Shown here in pieces: positions 1-7,885 of a stretch of DNA of 13,635 nt (the first letter of the stretch is position 1; the number at the start of each line of letters is the position of its first letter). The notes under the pieces are model-generated. The model saw only the letters and a program-made list of their open reading frames with translations, did not search any database and had not been told where the DNA came from. The position numbers were made by a program, and so were the translations under genes. The DNA is from an uncultured Alistipes sp. (GTDB lineage Bacteria; Bacteroidota; Bacteroidia; Bacteroidales; Rikenellaceae): contig CAMWYI010000032.1 in assembly GCA_947178455.1 (NCBI GenBank), positions 1 through 13,635 of the forward strand, read 5' to 3'.

Positions 1-67
1 GGCCTTTGTTTAGTGCGCTGACAGAACGAAAAATCATTATACAGTCAATTCCATAAACCGAACGGTT
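1..67 (+). other. Upstream region of serC
   Basis: AT-rich non-coding stretch before serC. A TTTG at 5-8 could be a -33 box, but no TAnnTTTG box follows at the expected spacing, so I cannot place a promoter here. The start of the transcript may lie outside the window. Confidence 0.4.
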
Positions 68-1138
68 ATGAAAAAACACAATTTTTATGCGGGGCCTGCC
101 ATTTTGCCGCAGGAGGTGCTCGAACAGGCGGCCAAGGCCGTCCTCGATTTCAACGGCAGCGGCGTGTCGCTGTTGTCCATGTCGCATCGAACGAAAGATT
201 TTGAAAATGTACTCGCCGATGCCGATGCGCTGTTCCGCGAACTGTTGCACATACCGGACAATTACCGTATTTTCTACGTCGGCGGCGGTGCCAGCACGAT
301 GTTCTATCAGGTGCCGGCCAATTTTCTCGGCAAAAAAGCGGGCTATGTGAATACGGGCGTTTGGGCCAAAAAGGCAATGAAGGAGGCCAAGTTCTTCGGC
401 GAGGTCGAAACGCTGGCTTCGTCGGACGACCGGAATTTCACCTACATCCCCAAAGGATTCGCCATTCCGAAAGATTTGGATTACGTGCACATCACGTCGA
501 ACAACACGATTTACGGAACGGAGTATTTCGAGGATTTGACCTCGCCCGTGCCGCTCATCGCCGATATGTCGTCGGATATTCTGTCGCGGCCGGTCGACGT
601 GTCGAAGTACGCCATGATTTACGGCGGTGCGCAGAAAAATCTGGCTCCTGCAGGCGTTACGTTCGCCATTATCCGCGAAGATATGCTCGACAGGCAGGCG
701 CGCGAACTGCCTACGATGGTTTCGTTCCGCACGCACGTCGAGAACGGTTCGATGTTCAATACGCCTCCCGTGTTCCCGATTTATGTGTTGTACGAATCGC
801 TCAAATGGTTGAAATCCATCGGCGGCGTGCCCGAAATCGAACGGCGGAACAAGGAAAAGGCTGCACTGCTCTATGCCGAAATCGACCGAAATCCGCTGTT
901 TCGCGGTACGGTCGTGCCGGAAGACCGTTCGCGGATGAATATCTGCTTCGTCATGGCCGACGGCTACGAGGATTTGGCTCCCGAGTTTCTCCAATTCGCG
1001 ACAGAGCATGGCATGGTCGGCATCAAGGGCCACCGTTTGGTGGGCGGATTCCGCGCTTCGTGCTACAACGCGCTGCCGAAAGAGAGCGTCGAAGCGCTGG
1101 TGGCCTGCATGCAGGAATTTTCTAAAAAGCACGAATAG
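68..1138 (+). CDS. serC: Phosphoserine aminotransferase
   Basis: Transfers the amino group of glutamate to 3-phosphohydroxypyruvate, giving 3-phosphoserine, the second step of serine synthesis; also expected to serve PLP synthesis through 4-phosphohydroxythreonine. Cytoplasmic, class V aminotransferase fold. Visible landmarks are NFYAGPA at the N-terminus (residues 5-11), SHRT (39-42), the cofactor-binding GGGAS (72-76), VNTGVW with Trp99, Asp166 in ADMSSD, and the PLP Schiff-base lysine Lys190 in GGAQKNLAPAG. The length of 356 residues is full for the family. It is the first gene of the serC-serA-DUF1015 operon. Its TAG stop directly abuts the in-frame ATG of the next gene, with no intervening base. 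Function is from strong family similarity. Confidence 0.96.
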   Translation: MKKHNFYAGPAILPQEVLEQAAKAVLDFNGSGVSLLSMSHRTKDFENVLADADALFRELLHIPDNYRIFYVGGGASTMFYQVPANFLGKKAGYVNTGVWAKKAMKEAKFFGEVETLASSDDRNFTYIPKGFAIPKDLDYVHITSNNTIYGTEYFEDLTSPVPLIADMSSDILSRPVDVSKYAMIYGGAQKNLAPAGVTFAIIREDMLDRQARELPTMVSFRTHVENGSMFNTPPVFPIYVLYESLKWLKSIGGVPEIERRNKEKAALLYAEIDRNPLFRGTVVPEDRSRMNICFVMADGYEDLAPEFLQFATEHGMVGIKGHRLVGGFRASCYNALPKESVEALVACMQEFSKKHE

Positions 1139-2164
1139 ATGGCGACCTATGCGAAAGTGCCTACGGGCTACGATGCCCTGACCGGCAAAGTCGAAGCATG
1201 GGAGTATTTCGAAATGAATGAAACGACGATTCTGAAAAGCATGAAAGTTCTTGTTGCAACCGAAAAACCTTTCGCGAAGAAGGCCGTCGAGGGCATTCGC
1301 GAAATCATCGAACGGGCCGGCTTCGAGTTGGTCTTGCTCGAAAAATATACCGAAAAGGCCCAGCTGCTGGCAGCCATCGCCGATGCGGATGCACTGATAG
1401 TCCGCAGTGACAAGGTGACGGACGAAGTGATTGCGGCGGCGAAGCATCTTCGTATCGTCGTGCGTGCCGGTGCAGGCTATGATAATGTCGACCTTGCGGC
1501 CGCTTCGGCGCGCGGCATCGTCGTGATGAATACACCCGGCCAAAACTCCAATGCGGTGGCGGAACTCGCGCTCGGCATGATGATTTACATGGCGCGCAAT
1601 CGCTATACGCCCGGCACGGGTTCGGAGTTGCGCGGCAAAACGCTTGCGATTCATGCTTACGGCAATGTCGGACGCTTGGTCGCCTGCAAAGGCAAGGCGT
1701 TGGGGATGAACGTAATTGCCTACGACCCGTTCGTTGCCGATGCACAGACGTTCGCGGCCGACGGCGTGGAAAAGGTCGATTCGGTTGCCGAATTGTACCG
1801 GCGGGCCGATTACCTTTCGCTGCACATTCCCGCGACCGACGAAACGAAAAATTCGATCGGCTACGACTTGCTGATGTCGATGCCCAAAGGTGCGACGCTG
1901 GTCAATACGGCCCGCAAGGAGGTAATCGACGAGCAGGGAGTGTTGCGGGCACTGACCGAACGCGAAGACCTGAAATATATCACCGACATCGCTCCGGCCA
2001 ATCAGTCCGAAATGGCGGAACGATTGGGAACGCGATTCTTCGCCACGCCCAAAAAAATGGGGGCCGAAACCGCCGAAGCGAATATCAACGCAGGATTGGC
2101 GGCGGCGAACCAAATCGTCTCGTTTTTCAAGGAGGGAGTAACCCGTTTCCAAGTGAATAAATAG
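1139..2164 (+). CDS. serA: 3-phosphoglycerate dehydrogenase (short, Lys-type), possible N-terminal extension
   Basis: NAD-dependent oxidation of 3-phosphoglycerate to 3-phosphohydroxypyruvate, the first committed step of serine synthesis. D-2-hydroxyacid dehydrogenase fold: substrate-binding VRAGAGYDNVD (108-118), NAD-binding AYGNVGR (173-179), NTARK with the catalytic Arg259, and TPKKMGA (303-309) where most family members have a His (TPH). A Lys there recalls the lysine-type enzymes known from Entamoeba. There is no ASB or ACT domain after residue about 330, so no classical serine feedback site. The family-like protein begins at Met35 (MKVLVATEKPFA, ATG at 1241), giving about 307 residues. 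The 34 preceding residues are in frame with good codon use and abut the serC stop, so either 1139 or 1241 may be the true start. I list the longer form. Confidence 0.9.
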   Translation: MATYAKVPTGYDALTGKVEAWEYFEMNETTILKSMKVLVATEKPFAKKAVEGIREIIERAGFELVLLEKYTEKAQLLAAIADADALIVRSDKVTDEVIAAAKHLRIVVRAGAGYDNVDLAAASARGIVVMNTPGQNSNAVAELALGMMIYMARNRYTPGTGSELRGKTLAIHAYGNVGRLVACKGKALGMNVIAYDPFVADAQTFAADGVEKVDSVAELYRRADYLSLHIPATDETKNSIGYDLLMSMPKGATLVNTARKEVIDEQGVLRALTEREDLKYITDIAPANQSEMAERLGTRFFATPKKMGAETAEANINAGLAAANQIVSFFKEGVTRFQVNK

Positions 2165-2174
2165 CAAGGAATTT

Positions 2175-3422
2175 ATGGTACGCATCAAACCTTTTCGCGG
2201 AATACGCCCTCCGAAGGAGTATGCCTCCGAAGTGGCGTCGCGGCCCTACGATGTGCTGAACTCCGCCGAGGCGCGGGCCGAAGCGACGGAACGTTCGCTG
2301 TTGCACATCATCAAGCCCGAAATAGATTTCGAGCCTATCGCTGACGAACATGCGCCGGAGGTTTACGCCAAGGCGGTCGAGAATTTCCGCAAATGGCGGG
2401 AAAACGGTTGGCTTCGGCAGGAGCCGGAGGCGTGCTATTATATCTATGCGCAGACGATGGACGGCCGGACGCAGTACGGACTGACCATGTGCTGCCACTT
2501 CGAGGATTACCTTTCGGGGGCTATCAAGAAGCACGAGTTGACCCGTCCCGACAAGGAGGAAGACCGCATGATTCATGTCCGCAACCAGCAGGCCAATATC
2601 GAGCCGGTTTTCTTCGCCTATCCCGACGATGCCGAAATCGACGCCATTGTCGCCGACGTGGTGAAAACCAATGCGCCCGAATACGATTTCACGGCGGCCG
2701 ACGGATTCGGCCACAAATTGTGGGTCATCCGCGACCGAAAGACCAACGACCGCATTACGGAGATATTCGCGGGTATTCCGGCGCTTTACGTCGCCGACGG
2801 ACATCACCGAACGGCGGCCGCAGCGCGCGTCGGGGCTGAATGCAAGGCGAAAAATCCGCACCATACGGGCGACGAGGAGTATTGTTACTTTTTGGCGGTT
2901 ACATTCCCTGCGAGCCAGTTGCGCATCATTGACTACAACCGCGTCGTGCGCGATTTGAACGGGTTGACTTCCGAGCAGTTCTTGGAGCGCTTGAAAGAAC
3001 GCTTTACGGTCGAAGAAAAAGGCGCGGAGGAGTATCGTCCGGCGGCCTTGCACGATTTCGCGATGTATCTGGACGGTCGTTGGTGGCGTCTGACTGCCAA
3101 GCCGGGCACTTACGACGACCACGACCCTATCGGTGTGCTGGATGTCACGGTACTCTCCAATCAGGTGCTGATGCCCGTGCTGGGCATCGAAGACCTGCGG
3201 ACGTCCAAACGCATCGACTTCGTGGGCGGAATCCGAGGCTTGGGCGAACTCAAACGGCGGGTGGACAGCGGCGAAATGCGGGTGGCATTCGCACTCTACC
3301 CCGTTTCGATGCAGCAGTTGATAGACATCGCCGACACGGGCAACATCATGCCGCCCAAAACGACGTGGTTCGAGCCCAAACTCCGTTCGGGCGTGGTCAT
3401 CCATTCGTTCGAGGAGCAGTGA
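2175..3422 (+). CDS. DUF1015 (COG4198) family protein of the serine operon
   Basis: Uncharacterised protein of 415 residues, ten bases after serA, with AAGGA at 2166-2170 as a plausible ribosome site. Recognised by RIKPFRGIRPP (3-13), ASRPYDVL (21-28), LLHIIKPEID (42-51), KHELTRPDKEEDR (119-131) and VADGHHRTAAAAR (206-218). The DGHHR core (208-212) is shared in form with the ParB/Srx fold, including the archaeal ADP-dependent serine kinase SerK. DUF1015 genes commonly sit with serA and serC in Bacteroidetes and Firmicutes. No signal peptide or membrane segment is seen, so it is probably cytoplasmic. As no serB is present here, a role in phosphoserine/serine interconversion is an attractive inference, not a shown function. 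The family assignment is firm; the biochemical role is open. Confidence 0.85.
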   Translation: MVRIKPFRGIRPPKEYASEVASRPYDVLNSAEARAEATERSLLHIIKPEIDFEPIADEHAPEVYAKAVENFRKWRENGWLRQEPEACYYIYAQTMDGRTQYGLTMCCHFEDYLSGAIKKHELTRPDKEEDRMIHVRNQQANIEPVFFAYPDDAEIDAIVADVVKTNAPEYDFTAADGFGHKLWVIRDRKTNDRITEIFAGIPALYVADGHHRTAAAARVGAECKAKNPHHTGDEEYCYFLAVTFPASQLRIIDYNRVVRDLNGLTSEQFLERLKERFTVEEKGAEEYRPAALHDFAMYLDGRWWRLTAKPGTYDDHDPIGVLDVTVLSNQVLMPVLGIEDLRTSKRIDFVGGIRGLGELKRRVDSGEMRVAFALYPVSMQQLIDIADTGNIMPPKTTWFEPKLRSGVVIHSFEEQ

Positions 3423-3441
3423 TTCCGCTGCTGTGTTTGAT

Positions 3442-3483
3442 AAAATCGCCCCTGCCGCTTTTTTGCCGTAGGGGCGATTTTTT
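3442..3483 (+). terminator. Intrinsic terminator of the serC-serA-DUF1015 operon
   Basis: A 12-bp inverted repeat, AAAATCGCCCCT (3442-3453) with AGGGGCGATTTT (3470-3481), loop of 16 bases, followed by a T-run ending at 3483. It lies 20 bases after the DUF1015 stop. Confidence 0.92.
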
Positions 3484-3511
3484 ACAGGGTGTGGCGGGGG
3501 ATTGGGAAATG

Positions 3512-3543
3512 TTTGCTTTTCTTCCGAAAAATTCCTATTTTTG
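3512..3543 (+). promoter_or_regulatory. Bacteroidetes-type promoter of the oxidoreductase operon
   Basis: TTTG at 3512-3515 and TATTTTTG at 3536-3543, separated by 20 bases. This matches the Bacteroidetes primary sigma consensus TTTG-N19/20-TAnnTTTG exactly. Transcription should begin near 3549-3552, about 15 bases before the ferredoxin ATG. Confidence 0.8.
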
Positions 3544-3549
3544 TCCTAA

Positions 3550-3561
3550 CCTAAATTTAGG
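3550..3561. promoter_or_regulatory. Perfect 12-bp palindrome at the expected transcription start
   Basis: CCTAAATTTAGG is fully self-complementary and lies just after the -7 box and before the ATG at 3567. Its position would suit an operator or a small 5' hairpin. The regulator is unknown and the palindrome could be fortuitous. Confidence 0.35.
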
Positions 3562-3566
3562 AGAGT

Positions 3567-3794
3567 ATGGCTAAAATCAAAGGAGCTATCGTTGTCGACA
3601 GCGAACGGTGCAAAGGATGCGGGGTTTGCGTGGCTTCGTGTCCGTGCGAGGTGCTCGCGCTGTCGTCCGAAGTGAACGGCAAGGGTTATCCCGTCGTGTG
3701 GATGGCCCGTCCCGATGCCTGCACGGGCTGCGCTTCGTGCGGCGTGATTTGTCCCGACAGTTGCATCACGGTTTACCGGCAAAAAATCGAATAA
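3567..3794 (+). CDS. 2[4Fe-4S] ferredoxin subunit of 2-oxoacid:ferredoxin oxidoreductase (delta)
   Basis: Small electron-transfer subunit of 75 residues that carries electrons from the thiamine enzyme to free ferredoxin. Two cluster-binding sets are visible: Cys15-Cys18-Cys21-Cys25 followed by Pro, and Cys52-Cys55-Cys58-Cys62 followed by Pro. Cys27 and Cys66 are extra. It is the first gene of a four-gene operon and ends four bases before the alpha subunit, as expected for the delta-alpha-beta-gamma arrangement of KorDABC/VorDABC-type enzymes. The 4Fe-4S assignment is direct from the motifs; the complex membership comes from context. Confidence 0.92.
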   Translation: MAKIKGAIVVDSERCKGCGVCVASCPCEVLALSSEVNGKGYPVVWMARPDACTGCASCGVICPDSCITVYRQKIE

Positions 3795-3798
3795 GACT

Positions 3799-4893
3799 AT
3801 GGCAGAGAAAGAGGTGAAGTTGATGAAAGGCAACGAAGTGATTGCCCATGCGGCGATTCGCTACGGTTGCGACGGTTATTTCGGCTACCCCATCACGCCG
3901 CAGTCCGAAGTGATGGAGACCTTGATGGAATTGAAACCTTGGGAAACGACCGGCATGGTGGTCTTGCAGGCCGAATCGGAGGTTTCGTCGATTAACATGT
4001 TGTACGGCGGTGCTGCCACCGGCAAACGGGTGATGACTTCGTCGTCGAGCCCCGGTATTTCGTTGATGTCCGAGGGTATCAGCTATTTGGCCGGAGCCGA
4101 GCTCCCCTGCTTGATTATCAATTGCCAGCGCGGGGGGCCGGGATTGGGTACCATTCAGCCGTCGCAGGGCGACTATTTTCAAGCGACGAAAGGGGGCGGA
4201 CACGGTGATTATCACCTGATTGTGTTGGCTCCGAACTCCGTGCAGGAGATGCACGACCATGTGGCCGAAGCGTTCGATTTGGCATTCAAATACCGCAATC
4301 CGGCCATGATTCTGGCGGACGGTGCTATCGGACAGATGATGGAAAAGGTCGTCTTGTCGCCGCAGCGCCCTCGCAAAACGGATGCGGAGACTCGTGCCGA
4401 AGCCCGTGCTTGGGCGGCTTATGGCAAGACCTCCGACCGCGAGCGCAATATCGTGACCTCGTTGGAGTTGCAGTCCGAGAAAATGGAAATCATCAATCAG
4501 CGGTTGCAGGCCAAATACCGCGAATTGGAGGAGAACGAGGTGCGCTACGAAGCTATCGAGTGCGACGATGCTGAGTATGTCATCGTGGCGTTCGGTTCGT
4601 CGGCCCGCATTTGTTCGGCGACGGTCGAAATGGCCCGTGCCGAAGGGCTGAAAGTCGGTTTGCTGCGTCCTATTACGCTCTATCCTTTCCCGAAGAAGCA
4701 AATCGCCGAGTTGGCGGCTCGTGGCGTAAAAGGATTTCTTTCAGCAGAGCTGAATGCGGGCCAAATGGTCGAGGACGTTCGGTTGGCTGTCAACGGCAAA
4801 GCACCGGTAGAGCACTACGGCCGACAAGGCGGCATGCTGTTCAATCCCGACGAGGTGCTGGCGGCACTCAAAGAAAAACTGATTAACAAGTAA
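3799..4893 (+). CDS. 2-oxoacid:ferredoxin oxidoreductase, alpha subunit (VorB/KorA type)
   Basis: Alpha subunit of an anaerobic enzyme that interconverts a 2-oxoacid plus CoA with acyl-CoA, CO2 and reduced ferredoxin. The 364 residues contain the pyrimidine-binding-domain signatures GYPITPQSE (29-37), QAESEVSS (57-64), TSSSSPGISLMSEG (80-93) and RGGPGLGT (111-118), followed by a C-terminal transketolase-C-like part with VIVAFGSSAR. Substrate choice cannot be read from the sequence: homologues are annotated both as 2-oxoglutarate (Kor) and branched-chain 2-oxoacid (Vor) enzymes. A 2-oxoglutarate/succinyl-CoA role is plausible in Bacteroidales. It lies between the ferredoxin (4-base gap) and beta (6-base gap) genes, so it is surely co-transcribed. 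Confidence 0.92.
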   Translation: MAEKEVKLMKGNEVIAHAAIRYGCDGYFGYPITPQSEVMETLMELKPWETTGMVVLQAESEVSSINMLYGGAATGKRVMTSSSSPGISLMSEGISYLAGAELPCLIINCQRGGPGLGTIQPSQGDYFQATKGGGHGDYHLIVLAPNSVQEMHDHVAEAFDLAFKYRNPAMILADGAIGQMMEKVVLSPQRPRKTDAETRAEARAWAAYGKTSDRERNIVTSLELQSEKMEIINQRLQAKYRELEENEVRYEAIECDDAEYVIVAFGSSARICSATVEMARAEGLKVGLLRPITLYPFPKKQIAELAARGVKGFLSAELNAGQMVEDVRLAVNGKAPVEHYGRQGGMLFNPDEVLAALKEKLINK

Positions 4894-4899
4894 ACGGCT

Positions 4900-5676
4900 A
4901 TGGCAGAGGTTGAGATAAAAGAAGAGAATCGGGTCTATGCGAAACCGCGCCTGATGCTGGACAATACGATGCACTATTGTCCGGGTTGCAGTCACGGTAC
5001 GGTGCACAAACTGGTCGCTGAAGTAATCGACGAATTGGGTTTGGCCGACCGGACAATCGGCATTTCGCCGGTGGGATGTTCGGTATTCGCTTACAATTAC
5101 ATCGACATCGACTGGATCGAGGCTGCGCACGGTCGTGCTTTGGCAGTTGCGACGGCGGCAAAACGGCTCAATCCCGACCGCATGGTCTTCACCTATCAGG
5201 GCGACGGCGACTTGTCGGCTATCGGTACGGCGGAGAGTATCCATGCGGCGGCGCGCGGCGAAAACGTCGTGGCGATTTACATCAACAATGCGATTTACGG
5301 CATGACGGGCGGTCAAATGGCCCCGACTACCCTGCTGGGCATGAAGACGGCGACGACTCCCTATGGCCGCGACCCGCGACTGAACGGCTATCCCTATAAA
5401 ATCGCCGAAATGATGGCCCATTTGGACGGGGCGACCTACATCACCCGCCAAAGCGTGCACAAACCGGCCAACGTGCGCAAGTGCAAGGCTGCCATTAAAA
5501 AGGCATTCCAGCATGCGATGGACGGACAGGGCTTTTCGTTGGTGGAGGTCGTTTCGACCTGCAACAGCGGCTGGAAACTTTCGCCCGTTGCCTCGAATGA
5601 GTGGCTGGAACAGAACATGTTGCCCTACTATCCGTTGGGCGATATCAAGGACGTAAAATTGGATCCGACACGATGA
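4900..5676 (+). CDS. 2-oxoacid:ferredoxin oxidoreductase, beta subunit (thiamine diphosphate binding)
   Basis: Catalytic TPP-binding subunit of 258 residues. The thiamine motif is GDGD (101-104) through INN (128-130), and the likely ligands of the proximal 4Fe-4S cluster are Cys27, Cys30 (CPGC), Cys60 and Cys221. HYCPGCSHG and SPVGCSVF are typical of the KorB/VorA group. Its stop codon overlaps the gamma start as ATGA at 5673-5676, indicating translational coupling. Substrate specificity is unresolved, as for alpha. Confidence 0.94.
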   Translation: MAEVEIKEENRVYAKPRLMLDNTMHYCPGCSHGTVHKLVAEVIDELGLADRTIGISPVGCSVFAYNYIDIDWIEAAHGRALAVATAAKRLNPDRMVFTYQGDGDLSAIGTAESIHAAARGENVVAIYINNAIYGMTGGQMAPTTLLGMKTATTPYGRDPRLNGYPYKIAEMMAHLDGATYITRQSVHKPANVRKCKAAIKKAFQHAMDGQGFSLVEVVSTCNSGWKLSPVASNEWLEQNMLPYYPLGDIKDVKLDPTR

Positions 5677-6221
5677 AAGAGACGTTGATTATAGCAGGCT
5701 TCGGAGGACAGGGCGTCCTCTCGATGGGCAAAATTCTCGCCTATTCGGGCGTGATGCAGGATTACGAGGTGACGTGGATGCCTTCGTACGGGCCCGAAAT
5801 GCGCGGCGGTACGGCCAATGTGACGGTCATTTTGTCCGATCGGAAAATTTCATCGCCCATTGCGCACGAGTTCGACACGGCGATTATTCTCAATCAGCAG
5901 TCGATGGAGAAATTCGAGCCGATGGTGAAAGCGGGCGGCGTGTTGATTTACGACACGAACGGCATCACGCGGCATCCGGTGCGTACCGATATTTCGGTTT
6001 ATGCTATCGACGCTACGGCCGAGTGCGCCAAAATGGGACAGGCCAAATTGTTCAACACGATGATTTTGGGCGGATATTTGAAAGTCTCTCCTGTCGTCGC
6101 AATGGAGAACGTGATGATTGGATTGAAGAAGTCCTTGCCCGAACGTGCGTGGAAAATGCTTCCGGCCAACGAAGAGGCTATCAAGCACGGAGGAGAAATT
6201 ATCCGCAAGATAGAGAAATAA
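5673..6221 (+). CDS. 2-oxoacid:ferredoxin oxidoreductase, gamma subunit
   Basis: Completes the four-subunit complex. The ATG at 5673 is chosen because it gives the canonical N-terminus MKETLIIAGFGGQG, with the GFGGQG motif at residues 9-14, and overlaps the beta stop. A longer open frame from 5601 lies wholly inside beta and has no family match. SYGPEMRGGTANVTV (around residues 46-60) is the second family hallmark. The 182 residues are normal for the gamma family. Last gene of the operon, followed 16 bases later by a terminator. Confidence 0.94.
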   Translation: MKETLIIAGFGGQGVLSMGKILAYSGVMQDYEVTWMPSYGPEMRGGTANVTVILSDRKISSPIAHEFDTAIILNQQSMEKFEPMVKAGGVLIYDTNGITRHPVRTDISVYAIDATAECAKMGQAKLFNTMILGGYLKVSPVVAMENVMIGLKKSLPERAWKMLPANEEAIKHGGEIIRKIEK

Positions 6222-6237
6222 AAACAGTATTCGCATG

Positions 6238-6280
6238 AAAGAGAGGCGTTCCCCTGTGCAGGGGAACGCCTCTCTTTTTC
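6238..6280. terminator. Bidirectional terminator between convergent operons
   Basis: A 17-bp inverted repeat, AAAGAGAGGCGTTCCCC (6238-6254) and GGGGAACGCCTCTCTTT (6261-6277), with a six-base loop and a T5 run on the + strand. It ends the oxidoreductase operon. The opposite-strand T-run is only three bases, so it is weaker for the lipoprotein gene that converges on it at 6300. Confidence 0.93.
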
Positions 6281-6299
6281 AGATTTGGAAAAATGGCTG

Positions 6300-7832
6300 C
6301 TACTCGTCGCATTCGATGTCGTATCGGTAATGCGCGTCGTCAGGTTCGCTGAAAGTGATGGTATATTTCTTTCCTTTTTCAAAATTATACGTATGTGGGT
6401 TCTCTTGGATCATGTAACGATAATAGTTGTTTTTTTCTTGCTCTAACACATAAGCAGGATAATGATAACCGGATGGAATTTCAAAATAGGGCGAAGTACC
6501 GGTAGATGTTCCGAAATCGTATCCGGCCAAAGGTTCGTTCTGTTGGCTGACAACTAAAAGTTCAGGTATGCCGTAATATGTTCCTTGTTTGGAAAACCGT
6601 ACTTGGGTGGATGCTGTTTCGTGGGAAGATGTCTGCGACAGAACATCGATGAAATTTTGGACTGTTTGTTTGATTTTCTCTAAATCGCTGCCGAGCGAAC
6701 TGCTGCAATCCAATAACAGTACGATGGCGGCGCTTCGTTTTTCTACAGTCGTTTCGGTCGATTTGTCGGGATTGAACTCCGAATTAACTTGCCACAGGCT
6801 GGTTTCCGGTATCCATTCCCATTGTTTGATGCGAGAAATCGTCAATTCGTTGTCGGCCTCGAATACGAGGTTGTCGAACGCGAACGAAATGTTAATCGAA
6901 GCGAGTACGCCTTTGATAGTATTGCCGCTACTGCTGCTTACTCCCTTGTATTCGATTTGGGTCAGGGAACCGTCGGTGAATATGCCCTCGATGTAACAGG
7001 TTGAGTTCGACGCATCGTCTACGGCGTCGAAAGTGAATCGGATTTTGACGTTGTTGTAAGGTTTCGGAATCGAGACCTTCAATGACTGGCTCGTGTTTTC
7101 TTTGTAGAGCGAAGCTGCGAGATTCATGAACTTGTCGTTGACTTCGTCCATGTTCGCTACTTCCATGACGTGTTCGTCATCATCGGAACTAGCCAAACCT
7201 TTCAAATTGGATAGGAATTGCGTGTCGTTCTTTACGTCTTGACCTTTCAGACCGATGGAATAGGCCTCGATGTTCAATCCGTTGACCTTGGTCGATTGGA
7301 TGCGCGTTTGTATTGCTTCCAAATAGGCAGTTCCCGATTGATAAGTATCGTTCTTAGCGCTCGAACCTTGGTCGAGACCGTCAGTGAAAGTGATAATCGA
7401 GACGCTTTTGAGGTCGTTGGGGAATTTCGACTTTTCCAACTGCGATAAGGTATTTTCCATTGCGTAATAGAGAATCGTACCGTCGGCAGTTTCCAACGAG
7501 GAGACGAAATACTTGAACGAGTAGCAAGTACTGAGGTTCAGCAATCGGAATCCGGCATTCGCATAATAATAGCGACGTAAGTCGGAGTTGAAACCGGTAA
7601 TACCTAAATAGAGACCGCTCTCGGTGTAATAGTCGTATTTACCCGTCTCGTCCTTATTTTCGTTGCCGTTTTCTTTTTCGTCGTCTTTCTCATCATCCTT
7701 TTCGTTATCCTTTTTCTCGTCTTCTTCTTGCTTGTAGTCGTTGGAAAAATTGTCGTCTGGAGATTCTCCGCACGATACGAATGCAAAAGCTATTGAGGCG
7801 AACAATAAGCTGTAAATTAATTTTTTCAACAT
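6300..7832 (-). CDS. Surface lipoprotein with VWA-like regions
   Basis: Predicted lipoprotein of 510 residues, not recognised as a named gene. The ATG at 7832 is chosen over an upstream one at 7904 because it starts a type II signal peptide: KK, a hydrophobic run, then FVSC with lipid-anchored Cys21. Acidic/asparagine residues after the Cys fit the Bacteroidetes surface-export signal. Residues 36-64 are a Lys/Asp/Glu/Asn low-complexity linker. Residues 73-240 resemble a VWA domain: ADGT (116-119) and IITFTDG (146-152), but no DxSxS in the first strand (GITGFNS). A clear MIDAS motif, DCSSS (375-379), appears only later, followed by one helix and an unrelated tail. Probably an adhesive or binding surface protein. 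Lower GC than its neighbours. A structured repeat lies in its leader. Confidence 0.8.
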   Translation of the reverse strand: MLKKLIYSLLFASIAFAFVSCGESPDDNFSNDYKQEEDEKKDNEKDDEKDDEKENGNENKDETGKYDYYTESGLYLGITGFNSDLRRYYYANAGFRLLNLSTCYSFKYFVSSLETADGTILYYAMENTLSQLEKSKFPNDLKSVSIITFTDGLDQGSSAKNDTYQSGTAYLEAIQTRIQSTKVNGLNIEAYSIGLKGQDVKNDTQFLSNLKGLASSDDDEHVMEVANMDEVNDKFMNLAASLYKENTSQSLKVSIPKPYNNVKIRFTFDAVDDASNSTCYIEGIFTDGSLTQIEYKGVSSSSGNTIKGVLASINISFAFDNLVFEADNELTISRIKQWEWIPETSLWQVNSEFNPDKSTETTVEKRSAAIVLLLDCSSSLGSDLEKIKQTVQNFIDVLSQTSSHETASTQVRFSKQGTYYGIPELLVVSQQNEPLAGYDFGTSTGTSPYFEIPSGYHYPAYVLEQEKNNYYRYMIQENPHTYNFEKGKKYTITFSEPDDAHYRYDIECDE

Positions 7833-7885
7833 AGGTGTTATTTTTTGTACCGTGTCCCTACGGCGTTTTTCAGTTTGGGATGGAA

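Noticed and set aside
2127..3404. Long open frame on the - strand opposite the DUF1015 gene (425 codons)
   Set aside because: The product has no recognisable domains and is a mirror of a GC-biased coding strand; the + strand protein has clear family motifs and operon context.
3766..4701. Long - strand frame opposite the oxidoreductase alpha subunit (311 codons)
   Set aside because: Composition is typical of an antisense shadow (His/Arg/Phe rich), and the + strand gene is unambiguous.
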